A stretch of 64,000 nucleotides of DNA from Tetranychus cinnabarinus (Eukaryota; Arthropoda; Arachnida; Trombidiformes; Tetranychidae), in NCBI GenBank assembly GCA_022266195.1, contig WHVY01000001.1, positions 4,588,001-4,652,000 on the forward strand, written 5' to 3'. How positions within the stretch are numbered: the stretch's first letter is position 1; each line of letters starts with the position of its first letter. The position numbers and the translations under genes are program-made. Shown piece after piece: positions 9,301 through 18,159 of this stretch. The notes under the pieces are model-generated. The model ran no database searches. It was not told where the DNA came from and worked only from the letters and a program-made list of their open reading frames with translations.

Positions 9301-9805
9301 AATCCATTCGAGTCTTGACTGCTGGATTTAATCCTATATGGATAAAACTATGAACTAAATTTTCATCCATTTTTGGATTTATTTTTCGACATAAGTCTCG
9401 AATGTCGTAAGCATACGCAAAAGCTGACTGACCAGGCTGTTGCCTTTTCTCATTTAGTTCTCGCATTAAACTATTTCGGTAATTGGAAGGGGCTAATCCT
9501 TTAACCATTTTTGCTTCTAATTGATCGAACGTCTTAGGTTTTTCCTCTTCTTTGAGGGTTTTAATACAGCATCTATACCATTTTGCGGCTGTTCCAGTTA
9601 AATAAGCTGGAAGAGCCTTTAATTTTGTTTCATCATCCCATTCTAAAGCAGCAGCAGAGGCTTCGAATGATTCTAACCACTCGAGTAAATCTTCTCCTTC
9701 ATTATCTCCCGAGAAGTTACTTATTTGTATAAATTGATTTACAGGTTGACGTTCTTTTGACTTTTTAGTCATAGCGCTTACTTGCGCTTCTTTGTTTTCT
9801 GACAT
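3368..9805 (-). CDS. single-frame Gag-Pol-Env polyprotein, 2145 residues
   Basis: One frame with no stop or shift. Gag occupies about 1-460, with one zinc knuckle C317/C320/H325/C330 and an Arg/Ser-rich tail at 400-430. Protease has DTG at 489-491. Reverse transcriptase spans about 690-900, with D797 and FIDD (D861, D862). RNase H has D1008, E1049 and D1074. Integrase has a zinc-binding end H1224, H1231, C1261, C1264, a DD35E core D1293, D1352, E1388, and a GPY/F module near 1522. The envelope part begins with a hydrophobic signal-like stretch at about 1583-1600. A Lys-Arg pair at 1711-1712 is followed by a hydrophobic segment 1714-1738, a Gln-rich heptad-like region 1753-1800, several N-X-S/T sites, a membrane segment about 2084-2103 and a short basic tail. 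All catalytic residues are present. Most relatives separate Gag, Pol and Env by frameshift or splicing; here all are fused. The start is the first in-frame ATG, 19 bases after the small ORF. Confidence 0.93.
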   Translation of the reverse strand: MSENKEAQVSAMTKKSKERQPVNQFIQISNFSGDNEGEDLLEWLESFEASAAALEWDDETKLKALPAYLTGTAAKWYRCCIKTLKEEEKPKTFDQLEAKMVKGLAPSNYRNSLMRELNEKRQQPGQSAFAYAYDIRDLCRKINPKMDENLVHSFIHIGLNPAVKTRMDLLSTNNDLDFDTRLSHAERSVGEIKFLEDRGEDHPLHKQISSLTEQLTNLTEQFECIQMNLESRRRERDYSRNDNRYRQTTYQYQAPQPRPTYQPRYPNQSYLNPSYSNQPYQNRYQPRYQPPYTQTEPKRVNFTQDENSMNLNQSLHCYQCNGVGHKKTDCPSRPVAPRSAGWSRENNVGESWRSPHYSRRQAYEEQPQTSSSYRRRGYTPDKNLSKSPPRSMRPSREESPSTSTARRRYRSPSPRARRRSKSRSKSPTNERKTKVVKAVYRGYSDEEDDDDGDVRRQVLSIISKIHKRKRDLTFANMKIKGKTVECLVDTGSQITILTKEIVNKLELDYSKYKGPTNLTAGNAPLNVLGETYQNIIIYDALNEVTIKTPIIILNQLPCNIKGIIGFDVLQTGKFWIDCENAKLVINQAPARKIKLLEKALAKLLAERDDNSTVSTRMSERSSITYPGDFGDNFSLISESKPSVKELVVSSMIQELKLEVNNEIKRETRRNLEKLIEKYRPAFAATAKELGFSNVFVHQINTGNHPPISQKPYRMSEEKRKIAENSINELIDEGIVVPSCSPWASPIVLVAKKGTEEVRLCVDYRKLNEITVKDKFPLPNIQDYLDSLQGMKYFTLLDLRSGYHQMALDPADQPKTAFVTPSGLYEYTRLPFGLANGPSSFMRMMSIVLGGLIYNTCLIFIDDLLIFSKNEEEHLERLETIFRRLIRAGLTLKPNKCSFFKQKILYLGHIVSEQGQEVDPEKIQKVQQFPTPRTVRDIKSFVALCSYYRRFIKDFALIARPLTNLTRKDLPFEWGPAQENAFNELKTKLTTPPVLAHYDPNKQTQLRVDASGYGLGAILLQKSDNGWHPIAFASRILRGAELNYPISDKECLAIVWAVQKFRVYLEGIKFEVVTDHCALCHIHSKKNLPARLQRYAMALQSFDFTVTYKSGKKHADVDCLSRYPISEIPVDNLKDECEELFTMLVEETTAENFDLITKQRQDPRCSKILNQMENLANLSPKERKRMNRFRIENGTLYRLTTNHYGETWNIVLPRELIPKVLEEYHDAMISGHPGLFSTYNKIKQFYWWPQMTKDITNHVKNCFTCQLDKRGSGTLEAPLQSIVVNNAFDKIGIDLVGPLPKSYGQQYIVVCTDYFTRWIEVKAIGDLMAETIAEFLVNKIFLRHGCPKTILSDQGRNFISSIVGEVKNFMGSKWSFSTSYHPATNGLTEKANQTVCTMLTHYCQNDNRKKWARLIPVMGFAYNTSVNKSTKSSPFYLLYGRHPVLPIDIILNTKTFKSLPKTVRESISQWPQLRDQARLYSIESKENQKIQHDMKKLRDFNVGEEVMYRIYQGSKKLTPKFSGPYKIIEKLGKTTYRILPLGEKGKIKRAHGSQLKPFHRPIQSSQKETSINRVEKIKPYRSSLSTSLILLMGLICLVAGQINPFITGDTILWKETEHKPRKATQEIRIILAFSNPCKEMLTYDSDEWGKITNKSNPKYGCPLNNRVCPYVRTSLHALEGYCSEFIDTKYIQPIRFIPQTTAKEDRSPQLIKRELLTAIAVGSTAIVVGGVVLTGVAYMYKSVMTPDIDFKPVLEAITKQDEEYKKAMKTQFDHLVNVTKLLHEQQQQIDMIKKLIPVVSFQAADVITGSNTQLMTMQKFNDSIKQSRPTIDRNFFKALKIDLQCDDCDLSVIEKISVKVHNDNKYPILSLNFTTFRQDQVTKIFQADPFLLYKTNATHTCKIKYKGPEYLLVNTTTYQFCDIEESELKSPNPIFTKVSTCPNKFNKTQLWRDEHCVSRNVNETIVAEKIQVKNMGDHYLIHCAGHKIEIYSGTYSCPNQVIKLSKYTNFSIDDMKYTSNNFFIYVRGPRVTEHTQAINLKLFQPTYQEINIPTLEFELLDAAHEKVLSSFEKITLTWKFDYVKWISISLLVTICFLLCSLSVRFMFTPKRTVYSIVYDERDNRTNRVDKIRDKRQPEVIPLHKCY
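9776..9784 (-). promoter_or_regulatory. candidate splice donor inside Gag codons 8-10
   Basis: Sense sequence CGCAA|GTAAGC places a consensus donor exactly after codon 8 in phase 0. It could feed an env or accessory message. No convincing acceptor was found just before the env signal-like segment, so its use is uncertain. Confidence 0.35.
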
Positions 9806-9824
9806 CTTAATTTAATTTTATATT

Positions 9825-10082
9825 TCAAGCTGGCTGATTATAAACTGTGTACATATAGTAAATGTCAGCAAATATTTTGTAAATAAGTACTAAGATTGGT
9901 AAGCTTAAAATAATTAAAACTATTACGTTAATACTTGATTCATTAATTGTAAAAGTTAAATGATTTTCTTCAATTTCTGAATCTTCTAATGAGCTGTATG
10001 AGTTCAGTTGAATTTCATATATTTTGTCCTCCATACTAAAATTCCTATTAGAATCCACAAGACTAAAATGATAAAACAACAA
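9825..10082 (-). CDS. small upstream ORF, 85 residues, one predicted membrane segment
   Basis: This reading frame lies in the retroviral leader and ends 19 bases before the Gag ATG. The N-terminal 50 residues are polar and acidic (SLEDSEIEENH). Residues about 52-78 form a long hydrophobic stretch rich in Ile, Leu and Val, followed by a Tyr-rich end. A second in-frame Met at residue 17 is an alternative start. No family is recognised. It might be a small membrane protein, or act as an upstream ORF limiting Gag translation. A single hydrophobic segment in an AT-rich frame can arise by chance, because T-rich codons encode hydrophobic residues. The candidate leader donor just upstream would remove it from spliced messages. 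Confidence 0.45.
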   Translation of the reverse strand: MLFYHFSLVDSNRNFSMEDKIYEIQLNSYSSLEDSEIEENHLTFTINESSINVIVLIILSLPILVLIYKIFADIYYMYTVYNQPA

Positions 10083-10099
10083 AAGGTCTTACACATTTT

Positions 10100-10105
10100 A
10101 CCTTC
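10100..10105 (-). promoter_or_regulatory. candidate leader splice donor
   Basis: Sense sequence GGAAG|GTAAAA lies about 20 bases before the small ORF start. A message spliced from here to 2990 would have the ORF3 ATG as its first start codon. Inferred from sequence alone. Confidence 0.4.
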
Positions 10106-10309
10106 CACTCATCACCGAGTGATAAACAATGCACCCAATCACCGGGTTTTGTTTGATTCTAGTGAAATGATGTTTATTAAATTGTAAATAATTATCAATA
10201 AAATGCTTAAAGGTAAGAAGAATTGAATAACTATTTCACTATCAATGAAAAATATTATTGTAGTTGGACTGATCATCAGTTAATTCAATCAATTGATTCA
10301 GTTCGTAAT

Positions 10310-10434
10310 AATCGGTTAATTCAGTTAAGCTAATCAGTTAATTCAGTTCAATTAATCAGTTAATTCAGTTCAATAAATCAGTTGATTCAGTTCAATAAAT
10401 CAGTTGATTCAGTTCAATTAATCAGTTAATTCAT
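10310..10434. repeat. 22-bp tandem array, five full units
   Basis: Units start at 10310, 10332, 10354, 10376 and 10398, with a partial sixth at 10420. The consensus is about AATCAGTTAATTCAGTTCAA plus two variable bases. Units differ by one to four bases. Degenerate relatives continue to about 10760. Confidence 0.85.
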
Positions 10435-11304
10435 TAATTAAGCTTTAATCAATTAATTCTTATTAAATTAATTATCAATTTAATTCAGTTAGTCTATTAA
10501 ATTCATTTCATCTTTAATAAATTGCTCCCTTCAGTTTAATCTATTCAATTAATTTTAAAATACCATTTAATTCAGTTCAAAATATACTCATTTAATTTCG
10601 TTTAATTATCCATTGATTTAATTCAATTATCATTTAATTCAGTTCCATTTTCCTTCAATTTACTTCAATTATCTTTTAATTCAATCCAATATATCAGTGA
10701 ATTCAATTATAGTATTATTTAATTTAGTTGTATATGATCAGTTGATTCAGTTTAGTTAACTTATTTGATTTAGCTTAATCAGTTTTATTGGAACTTTTAA
10801 TGGTAATTCTATCTCTTTCTATCTTAACCGTCAGCAAATTCAGTTAATTAGTTCCTTCTATTCAGTAATTTGGATTTATTCAGATAATTCAGGTCAATTA
10901 TTTAATTCATGAATGCATTTACCCTTTTAAGTTATTATGAGACAGCTTCTTGTAGCTTCACTTTATCAATTCAGGTTATTAGTTCAACAGCTAGCGTTTG
11001 TATTTAGGTCATACTGATTATCTCATTTTAAATAATAAGTTCATTCATTTGTGTCATGAAATGAGGTTAACAACTTCTGTATGGGTTGATCAGCTAACCA
11101 CCCAATCACCGGGTGTTATCTTCTAACTCTTTTAAGTTTTCTTATCCGATTTGTGGTTCTAGATAACACTTATTCAAACTTAAGTAACTTTGACAATGAA
11201 CTAAATAAGAGCAAACAGTATTCAATCAATAAGCAATACCAAAATCAAAATATACTTAACTTTATTCCAATTCGTCAAGATACCGAGCCTTCCAGTAAAG
11301 TCGT

Positions 11305-11322
11305 ATCCCCGCGCGGGTGCCA
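11305..11322 (-). other. primer-binding site
   Basis: In sense, three bases (TCT) after the 5' LTR, the sequence reads TGGCACCCGCGCGGGGAT. TGG at the start matches the CCA end of a tRNA, as expected for minus-strand priming. The complement implies a tRNA ending GCGCGGGTGCCA. I could not assign the tRNA from memory. Confidence 0.7.
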
Positions 11323-11325
11323 AGA

Positions 11326-12020
11326 TGAAAGGGTAATGGGATCCAGAAGTAAGCTTGATGGTATATTTTATTAAGTAATAAGAATTTTACGAATAGGTTA
11401 GCTATCCAAATCTATATTAAAGTACAATCAATCGAAATGGTAGTGAAGTAAATACATGTATAAGATGTTGTTACAAAATAGAGGGTAACTATCGGGTGAT
11501 AAAAGAGATATCACTGGTGGCAATGATTCACATAAAGAGTTGTCCTTGTAACTTTGAGTTGTAAGGTGTTATTAGTCTCATATTGGATTGAAATCCACAC
11601 AATGTTCACATCCACGGCTCAGTGTTACGTTGGTTCTTTCCGTTTTTTAGGTGTAGATAGTGTACATAATTCACTTATAGATCACTTATTTGGGTAAAGG
11701 TGATGATTGTAAATAGTTAACTTATAATTCACATACTGTAAATAATTCACTTAACAATTTCAACTAATAGTAAAGTTGTCCATTAAAACCGTGTAAATAA
11801 AACTGGTCTAAGTTCAGCCGAGCAGGGCTTCCGCAGGGTCCAATAATGGCCACGAACAATGAAATTGTCGGCCATTTTATGCAGGATAAGGGAGAAAATC
11901 TTCTCCCGCATAAAATGGCCGACCTCCAAAATTTGCGCCAATAATGGCCTTTCCCTACCTACTGGAGGTAGGGAAAGGTAGTTACTAAACAAAAAACTGG
12001 TTAAGACCAGTTTTCTCACA
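11326..12020 (-). repeat. 5' LTR (695 bp)
   Basis: Identical by eye to 966-1660. In sense orientation this is the promoter LTR of the element and it repeats the three hairpins at +10360. It abuts the ATAC target duplication at 12021. Confidence 0.95.
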
Positions 12021-12024
12021 ATAC
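12021..12024. repeat. target-site duplication ATAC (right copy)
   Basis: Matches 962-965 directly outside the LTR end. Confidence 0.85.
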
Positions 12025-14460
12025 CAATCTGAGAATTTGATATTTTGTTCTATTCTCTTTTTTTCTCTCCTCATTTTGTTCGACCTTTTTACTCATATAA
12101 GGTCAAGTATGTATACTTGACATGATTGTCCTCACCTTAACAGGTATATAACAATAAATAACTTTTATACCTTTTGCGGTTCACCAAAAGTGTGACCAGA
12201 AGAGTGAAAAAAAGGACAACAAAAAGTTTTGATTTGTCTTTTCTTTTCCCTTTTCACTCACCAATAATTGTTCAATAATACAATATAAATCTTGAACTGA
12301 TTGTTGAACTGATTGTGATTGATGTAACAATCAACTTGGAGTGTGAACAAAGTAGAGGAAAACTGAATTTCCAACAATTAGATTAGAATTGAAGATTATT
12401 CAACTTTTCAAGAAAATCATTTAAAGTCAATTTCGAAGGGAAAAGTTGATCATTTTTGGGAAAAATGTATTTATTCAATCAGTTTAATCTTGAATTTCAT
12501 GATAATCTCGTTTTTCTCCTTTCCTTTTCATTTTGTAACAATAAATAATAAAGAAATAAATTGTCACCATTTAAAAGCATTTCAACCCAAATTTGGATCC
12601 TTTTATGTTCCATTTAAACGTTTCTCTCTTTTCATTCAACGTAACTTTATTGCATGATGATTATCACCATTATTTATCGGCACATTTTTTTGCTTACGCT
12701 CAGTATAACAAATCATTTTGAATGGAAAAGTAAAAGTAAACTTGGAATGGCGAAGGAAACTGGGAAAAGTTGAGGCTAAATTGAAAGTGAAACTCCAATT
12801 AAATGTGAATTGACATGTTATTCAATGCTTTTTTACACGAAAATTTCATTAAACAAACACACTTGCACCAGATTAATGATTGAAAAAAGCAATTCTCATC
12901 ATTTTCCTTACATCATGTTTCATCTTTGGCCAATATTTTCACTTTACTTCTCATAATTTTAGTTAATGTTTACACTTGTAAATGCTCTGCATCTGGTTGG
13001 TTGACTATTCATCCCTCCATGTCAATCGAACCATATAAAAGTTAAATTGATCAAAAATCCAAAGTACCTCGACATATAACATTATGTTACTGAAGTTTCG
13101 CTATTTGTGAAACAGAGAAGATTTGGTTCTCGGTTCTAGCAATACTTTTCATCGGGAACTAAGAAGCATCAACCTGCGTCAAGAAGTTTCAAAGATCTTG
13201 TTTTGCCTAAAGAGATAAGAAATCATGTCACTCTTTTATCATGGGAAAGTCAATCATGACTTGAAGAAACGAAAATATTGATCGAAGAAAATTTTCAAAC
13301 TAAAGATCTCATTTGAAAATGATAATCTCTTTTGCTTGAACCAAAAAACCTCTTCATCTGTGCTGAACTTTCGATCCATTTTTTGAAAATTCAGTTGAAT
13401 GTTGAAATGATTTTAAACTGATGAACAAGAAAAGCTATGAAATTGTTGAAAATGTCGACCTTGATCAAAAGATTCTTATGTGATTATCATGAGTAAGAAA
13501 ATCTGTGCGTTTTGTTAAACTGTATCATTAGTTAATTAATTTAACAAGTCATTACTTGTAAAGTTGAAAACAAAAAGAGATGAAAAACAAATGTTTTATC
13601 AATTTACTATCCTGAGGTCATTTATCCAACAATAATGTTAATGATGTTAATGTTGATGATAGTGATGATTAAAATATCTTTATGTGAATAAAGAGTAAAC
13701 AATAATGGAAAGGTTTATTCGCTGATAACAGCCAATGAAGACTAGAATCATAAATCACAAGCAGAATAGCCTGAAGACTCATTTCACCAGTAACAACATT
13801 AAATACAAAATCAATATCAACACAACGAAATTGGGAAATTAAATAATGAATAATTAGAAAAGTGAAATGAAAAAAATTGTGATGATATGAAAATGAAATA
13901 TTGAACCTCTTTAACCACTTATCACTTTCAAGTTGTTTATTTATTGTTTTTTGGTAAATAAATAGCTGTTCAAGTTGAACAATATTTTATGGAAATGAAA
14001 GTTGAGATGAAAAGACAAACAAAAATGAGAAACAAAATGAAAGCAAATAAAGGCAACTTTTGAAAAGGGAGTTTTAACTCCCAGTAAAAGTGAAAAAACA
14101 AAACAAGATAACATTACATTGATTTATGCTCGTTCAAGTTATAAATATGGTTTATGATAGGGAAAATGATAAGATAATTTGATAACGTTACTTTGATAAA
14201 CTTATTTGAGATGAGATGAAATAGTGAAACTAATGATGAAAGGAAAAGATGAAGAGAGAGAAGAAGAAGAGTAAAGAAACAATAATAGTTATGATGATGG
14301 GTTGTTATCATGGTTGTGCGTGTGAATGTGGTTCAATGCTGGGAATGTTCATTTCTCTCTGTTTCTCTTATTGCTAAACATTTCTATTAATGTTGGTATA
14401 AAGTTATAATTTATAAGGTATTATGATAATGCCTGACGTTTAGTGAAAACAGTTTCTTAC
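12025..14460. other. probable intron of the kinase gene
   Basis: AT-rich DNA with no exon seen on either strand. I looked for the missing kinase C-lobe (a Cys-Trp then Arg-Pro signature) on the minus strand and found none. An ACTCCCAG motif copy sits at 14077-14084. Because the exon to the right ends in a consensus donor, this is read as intron. Confidence 0.55.
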
Positions 14461-14601
14461 CTCATATGGTTTCTGTCCATAAGATAAAGATTCCCACATG
14501 GTTACACCATAAGACCAGACATCAGATTTGGTGCTGAATTTGAAATAATAAATACACTCAGGAGCATACCATTTTAATGGCCATTTGGATGCACTTTTAG
14601 C
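14461..14601 (-). CDS. Syk/ZAP-70/Shark-family tyrosine kinase, exon with APE and DVWS motifs
   Basis: This 47-codon phase-0 exon begins after acceptor TTGTTTAG and ends PYE before donor GTAAGA. It encodes KWPLKWYAPECI (the activation-segment end, APE motif) and then KSDVWSYGVTMWE with GQKPYE, the helix-F region. KWP-KWYAPECI and SYGQKPY are characteristic of Syk and ZAP-70. It joins in frame to the preceding exon ending EYYK, placing the twin activation-loop tyrosines next to the APE segment, as in Syk. The donor means at least one more exon exists, carrying the rest of the C-lobe; it was not found in this window and probably lies to the left. Confidence 0.9.
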
Positions 14602-14812
14602 CTAAACAATGAACAGTTAAATGACAATGTATTAACAATTCAGAATCTTTTTTTACTCTTTTTTCAACTTTTTCCAACAATAAATTTCAACCAAGGATAA
14701 TGGGTCAAATGTATCATCTCAATTACTGGAATGAAAAGCTCTGAAGACTTGGTGAGAGAAGATAATTTGTTGGATAAAGTTGAAGTGATTTTCAGGTTTA
14801 ACATGAACTAAC
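14602..14812 (-). other. short intron, 211 bp
   Basis: The only short intron of this gene: donor GTTAGT and acceptor TTGTTTAG, both joining phase-0 exons. No other content. Confidence 0.85.
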
Positions 14813-15154
14813 CTTGTAATACTCTTTGCCGATGCCGAGGGCTCTTGACATGCCAAAGTCACTTACTTTGGCAAACTTTTCATTGACCAAAAGCACATTA
14901 CGAGCTGCTAAGTCACGATGGATAAACTGTTTACTCTCAAGGTATTGCATTGCCATGGCCACTTGGAGCAGCAATGCAATGATGTCTTTAATGGTCACTC
15001 CAAATCCATGGTCAATCAGGTATTGATTTAATGGTCCCAATGGTGCCAGTTCCATGACTATCATGATTGGATCGGCTTCACAGACGCCTATCAATCGGAC
15101 AATGTGCTTGTGATCCAAGGCTGACATGGTTTGAGCTTCACGTAAAATTTCACT
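14813..15154 (-). CDS. Syk/ZAP-70/Shark-family tyrosine kinase, catalytic-loop exon
   Basis: This exon has 114 codons in phase 0, from acceptor TTTCATCAG to donor GTTAGT. It starts in the C-helix (SEILREAQTM, with the salt-bridge Glu) and passes the hinge (IVMELAPLGPLNQYL). It contains the catalytic loop HRDLAARN, the metal-binding DFG as SDFGMSRALG, and ends EYYK with adjacent activation-loop tyrosines. The HRDLAARN form marks a tyrosine kinase, and the CEADPIMIVMELAPLGPLN stretch is close to Syk. Syk-family kinases bind phosphorylated ITAM-type tails through tandem SH2 domains at the plasma membrane. In arthropods the relative Shark acts downstream of the engulfment receptor Draper. No catalytic residue is missing. 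Confidence 0.95.
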
Positions 15155-17520
15155 CTGATGAAAAAGAGGAAAAGACATTGAGTTGTCATGTTTTTCAATG
15201 GAAAATTGTTGCATTTATTCTGATCATTAACTTGAATTATTGGGTTAAAGTGAATTGGTGTTGAAAAAAAGGTTCAATCTCTACTTAATGATCAAGACAA
15301 CTTTTTTTTGTTCAATGGATTGTATTGAAATAACGAGTAATAATTATAATGAAAGATGATGATCCATCAAGTTGGTGTAATTTTATTCATTACTTTGTTT
15401 TAACATTGAATAAGGTGCATCAAGAGTAACAATCCAAAAGAAGAAAAACATTTTCATTTTCTCACTTCTTTGTTTTTCTGCCTTTTCTGTTCATGAAATA
15501 AATCCAAATTAATGAATAGTCATTATGTGTGTTCAACTTGTGCTTGTTGCGTGTGTGTTAAACATTGTACTTTACTGTTGATGTACAAGTATTACAAAGT
15601 TACTAAATCATCTTTAATGTTTACCTTCAAATATGTTATGAAGGGAAACTCAATAAAAAAATAAATAATCAGTGATAATAAATATTGGCTAATTCAAGTC
15701 AACCCAGGATAATGCAAGAATCATTAGCCAAGAAAATTTATGAAACCTCCCAATAAACAGGTAAACAATAAATGTTCAAAGAAGCAAATTACGTTGATTA
15801 ACTCAGTTCGAATAAAGTTCCGATAGAAAACTTTTCGTTCTTTATTATCGATTGCAGTTGCTCGCAATCGTTACAATTTCGTTTATTGATTTGAGTCATT
15901 TCCATCGTCAGAATGTTTCCCATTTCGGTTTTATTTGAGTTCACTTGTCTATCAATTGGCATTTGAAGGGCAATGAAGAACGATCTATCGATTGAAATGG
16001 TGAACTCGCTGTAAGTTCTGATTCTTTTTTTTCGAAACTTGTTTCCATCTGAAATTTTCACAGCTTTTCACTTTTCTTGTTGACATGATTTAATGATTTT
16101 CAAAAGAAAAAGTTTCAACATTTAATGGATATTCAGGAAGAAAACAATTGAAAGTACGAAACTTTTGCTTATGGATATTGATCTGAACAAGAAGAAAATT
16201 ATCGATATTTTAATGGAACTTTTCATTTCTTTTTCTTTCCAACCAATTCTAGAATGGATTTTCTGTTGAAAAGAATCTCCAAGTTACTCGTTATTTTTAA
16301 TTCCCTGATTCTGTGATTTTCATCAACATTTCTCTTTATCATTTCATTTCGCTTCTGGTTTTGAAGGAACAATTTTCGCTGTGAAAACGATTTAACCAAA
16401 GAAGAAGCAGAAAAAAGGAAAATCTAAAGAACAATCATATTTTACTCGACCATCATAATGACCATTAAAGTTATGATGAAGCTCTTGGTGACCAGACATT
16501 ATCATTACCATTATCATAATCATCATCACTTTATAAAAGTTGAGAGAAGATCATTTTTTTAAATATCATTCTCATTTCAACCATTTAACGAACAAGCAAA
16601 ACAAAATAAAAGCGATTCCAATTTTTCCATTTTCACAAAATCGACAAAAATCGAGTTCTAAATCCAAGAAATTCAACTTCGAAATCAACTTTAGAAGCAC
16701 AAAAAGTTGAACTTGCAATTTGACGGAAATAATTCCAATAACAATGATTATTAATGGAAAAATAATAATACAAATTATGTTTAATGATGGCAAATGGATG
16801 ATGTTGGATGGGAACAAAAGTGTATTATACTAAACATGGGTGAGGCGGAATATAAAATGGACCAAATTTTCTTGTTAAACATGAATATCTATTTATTTAC
16901 AGAATTTCTTGGTGGAAAAGTTTATCATGACAATCAAAGTGACAGCTTAATTTAACGTTTTAATCAAAACCATGGCTTTGAATCTTTACTTCATCATCTT
17001 TTTTCCCTGTCGTTAAAGCCATCATCTTTATAATCCAAAGTTTATATTATAAGATGAAGCTTCTTTTACCATGAAGATAATAATAATAATTTTTTCTTTT
17101 CTTTCCTGGAACAATCAAATTGAATATCATTTTGTCAAAGTAAAAAAAAAGTTTTTCTCTTCGCCTCCTTAAATTAATCATCTTCTTCATTCTCTTACCT
17201 TTTCTTTCATCCAAATAAGATGATAATAATAATCATCATAAGAATAATAATCTTGGCATTATCATGAGAACAATGAAATCAACTAAGCAAAACTTCGCAA
17301 ATAGCAATACTGTTTTGGGATAAAAAAACGAAAAAATGTAATAAGAAAACCTTTTCTTTTACCTTTTCCTTTCACCTATTATCAACCTTTCTATAATCGA
17401 TATTGAAATGTTCAGTCAATTCAGTCATTTAGAAGTTATTCATTTCCTTCTTCAATCATGACAGCTTCGATTCGACAAGAAACTGGCCGAATTCATCTCT
17501 ATAAAGGCAATGGAAATTGT

Positions 17521-17700
17521 ACAATCATTTCGATAGAACCAACTTTTATTTGAACAAAACCAGCATTCGAAAGAGTAAAATGGACTGACTAAAGACACAG
17601 AGTTTCATAGCAACAAAACTAGCGTTCAAATGACCGAAACTCACTTTCACAGACAAAAACTCGAATTAAAGAGTTTCTTTATTCAGTGCGTAGATTATTT
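17521..17700 (+). repeat. left arm of inverted repeat around 5S gene
   Basis: This arm matches the reverse complement of 18441-18578, sharing blocks such as ATAGAACCAACTTT, AACAAAACCAGC, GACAAAAACTC and TATTCAG in the same order. It contains two tandem versions of a unit of about 64 bases, while the right arm has one. The match is imperfect, with small gaps. Confidence 0.65.
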
Positions 17701-18035
17701 CGATACTTGTTAATTACTTCTTTTCTGACGCATCGTGGAATAAAGTTACCATTTTGATTTAAGTTAACTCATCTATTCTTAATATTAATACACTTTTTGG
17801 TATTTTTCTATCAAAATCCATCTGCACTCAAACGGTCTATAAACTTTCTGTTAATCGCAAATGAAAGGTTTTGGTCTGAATGTTACCCCAAAAATATACA
17901 AATTTTTAGAACCTGTTATTCTAGGCATTGTAGTTTGCCTTGGTATGAAAAACGATGCAAGCCGAAATGTTTTTGAATGTCTTTCATATTCATTCAATTT
18001 GGATTAATTTCAATATTTTAATATTAAAATGAAAC

Positions 18036-18041
18036 AAAAAA
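18036..18041 (-). terminator. Pol III terminator
   Basis: Six T in sense immediately after the 5S rRNA 3' end, the usual RNA polymerase III stop. Confidence 0.8.
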
Positions 18042-18159
18042 GTCTACAACACCGGGGGTTCCCAAGTGGTCTCCCTCCCAAGTACTAACCCGGCCCGAAA
18101 CTGCTTAACTTCGGAGATCGGACGGGATCCGGTGTTTTCAGTCTGGTATGGTCGTAGAC
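18042..18159 (-). rRNA. 5S rRNA gene
   Basis: The sense sequence starts GTCTACGACCATACC and ends GGTGTTGTAGAC, so the two ends pair to close the molecule. Conserved internal segments are present: GTCCGATC, CCGAAGTTAAGCAG (the box A region) and GGTTAGTACTTGG. Length is 118, near the usual 119-120. The box C region reads GGGAGGGAGACC and not the common GGATGGGAGACC, so it carries a few differences. A T6 terminator follows directly. It stands alone in an intron of the kinase gene and not in a visible tandem array, bracketed by inverted repeats. It may be a functional dispersed copy or one carried by a mobile element. Confidence 0.93.

Larger units (their letters stand above)
10083..11325. other. 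retroviral leader, 1.2 kb, repeat-rich and non-coding
   Basis: The stretch between the primer site and the first ORF is full of CAGTTAATTCAGTT-like words. It contains the 22-bp tandem array and two exact CCCAATCACCGGG copies (10134-10146 and 11101-11113), plus a weaker relative at about 10108-10118. Long AT-rich leaders with repeated factor-binding sites are known in gypsy. No ORF worth calling, apart from a plus-strand frame that runs into the LTR and is not regarded as a gene. Confidence 0.7.
966..12020 (-). mobile_element. complete Ty3/Gypsy endogenous retrovirus (errantivirus-like), 11,055 bp
   Basis: The element has 695-bp LTRs beginning TG and ending CA, an ATAC target duplication, a tRNA primer site, and a coding region in the order Gag, protease, reverse transcriptase, RNase H, integrase, envelope-like protein. 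This domain order (RT and RNase H before integrase) defines the Metaviridae (Ty3/Gypsy), and an env makes it errantivirus-like. Unusual points are one uninterrupted Gag-Pol-Env ORF, a small membrane-protein ORF before Gag and a zinc-knuckle ORF after Env. The two LTRs agree with a constant offset of 10360 and I found no difference in any line compared, so the insertion is recent and the copy may be competent. It lies in the same orientation as the kinase gene to its right. Confidence 0.95.

Noticed and set aside
12025..14460. Missing kinase C-lobe exon
   Set aside because: Looked for the Cys-Trp and Arg-Pro signature on the minus strand and saw none, so no exon is called.
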